Shown here piece by piece: positions 5,139-5,164 of a stretch of 5,164 bases of DNA. This stretch comes from an uncultured bacterium (GTDB lineage: Bacteria > Bdellovibrionota_C > UBA2361 > CAKMMH01). Every line of letters starts with the position of its first letter. Position 1 is the first letter of the stretch. Location: positions 1 to 5,164 of the forward strand of contig CAKMMH010000135.1 in assembly GCA_927798255.1 (NCBI GenBank). Reading direction: 5' to 3'. A model generated the notes under the pieces. The model saw only the letters and a program-made list of their open reading frames with translations, did not search any database and had not been told where the DNA came from. Both the position numbers and the translations under genes were made by a program.

Positions 5139-5164
5139 ATGAATATTATTGATAACTACGAAAT
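5139..5164 (+). CDS. start of the next gene, probably sctS (cut by the window edge)
   Basis: ATG 1 base after the sctR stop opens a frame of eight full codons (MNIIDNYE) that runs off the window. The TAAAATG junction is the same as that between sctQ and sctR. I see no good ribosome site upstream, so coupling to sctR is likely. sctS (FliQ family) follows sctR in nearly all T3SS operons, but eight residues cannot confirm this. Confidence 0.55.

Overview
This is an AT-rich (by eye roughly 30 % G+C or lower), fully coding, single-strand block from the basal-body and export-gate locus of a non-flagellar type III secretion system (T3SS). The organism should be Gram-negative: the ring gene sctJ encodes a lipoprotein with a clear lipobox, which is the mark of the secretion-system rather than the flagellar (FliF) version. 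I cannot name the taxon. The low G+C content, the poly-Lys/Asn/Asp composition and the unusual gene set would fit an AT-rich member of the former Deltaproteobacteria or Bdellovibrionota, but that is only a guess.

Layout, all on the + strand: (1) 1-223, the tail of a Lys-rich gene ending in one membrane helix, readable only by a frame change at a run of 13 A; (2) 246-2087, a 613-residue protein with an N-terminal zinc ribbon, a long acidic disordered linker, a Lys-rich segment and a C-terminal FHA domain; (3) 2095-2940, sctJ, the inner-membrane ring lipoprotein, starting at TTG; (4) 2950-3168, a 72-residue protein that resembles the N-terminal domain of FliG; (5) 3158-3508, a 116-residue coiled-coil hairpin, probably the SctO/FliJ stalk; (6) 3505-4524, sctQ, the cytoplasmic ring/sorting-platform protein with a FliM-like middle and two SPOA domains; (7) 4526-5137, sctR, the FliP-like export-gate subunit; (8) 5139 onward, the first codons of the next gene, probably sctS. 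From position 246 on, gaps are 9 bases or less, or genes overlap by 4 to 11 bases, so this reads as one translationally coupled operon. No stretch over 300 bases lacks a gene, and I see no terminator or convincing promoter.

How the genes fit together: SctJ forms the inner-membrane ring, SctQ the cytoplasmic ring below it, SctR part of the export gate in its centre, and the coiled-coil protein would link the ATPase to the gate. The 72-residue protein sits exactly where fliG sits after fliF in flagellar operons and could join SctJ to SctQ. The FHA protein carries the fold of the cytoplasmic domain of SctD but has no membrane helix.

Most worth a second look: the export-gate protein SctR has Asp-Lys-Asp where the family normally has the methionine gasket loop; the FliG-like mini-protein; the membrane-free zinc-ribbon/FHA protein with a repeated acidic motif; a perfect Shine-Dalgarno site inside sctQ placed before an ATT codon; and the A13 run that breaks, or is used to shift, the first gene.
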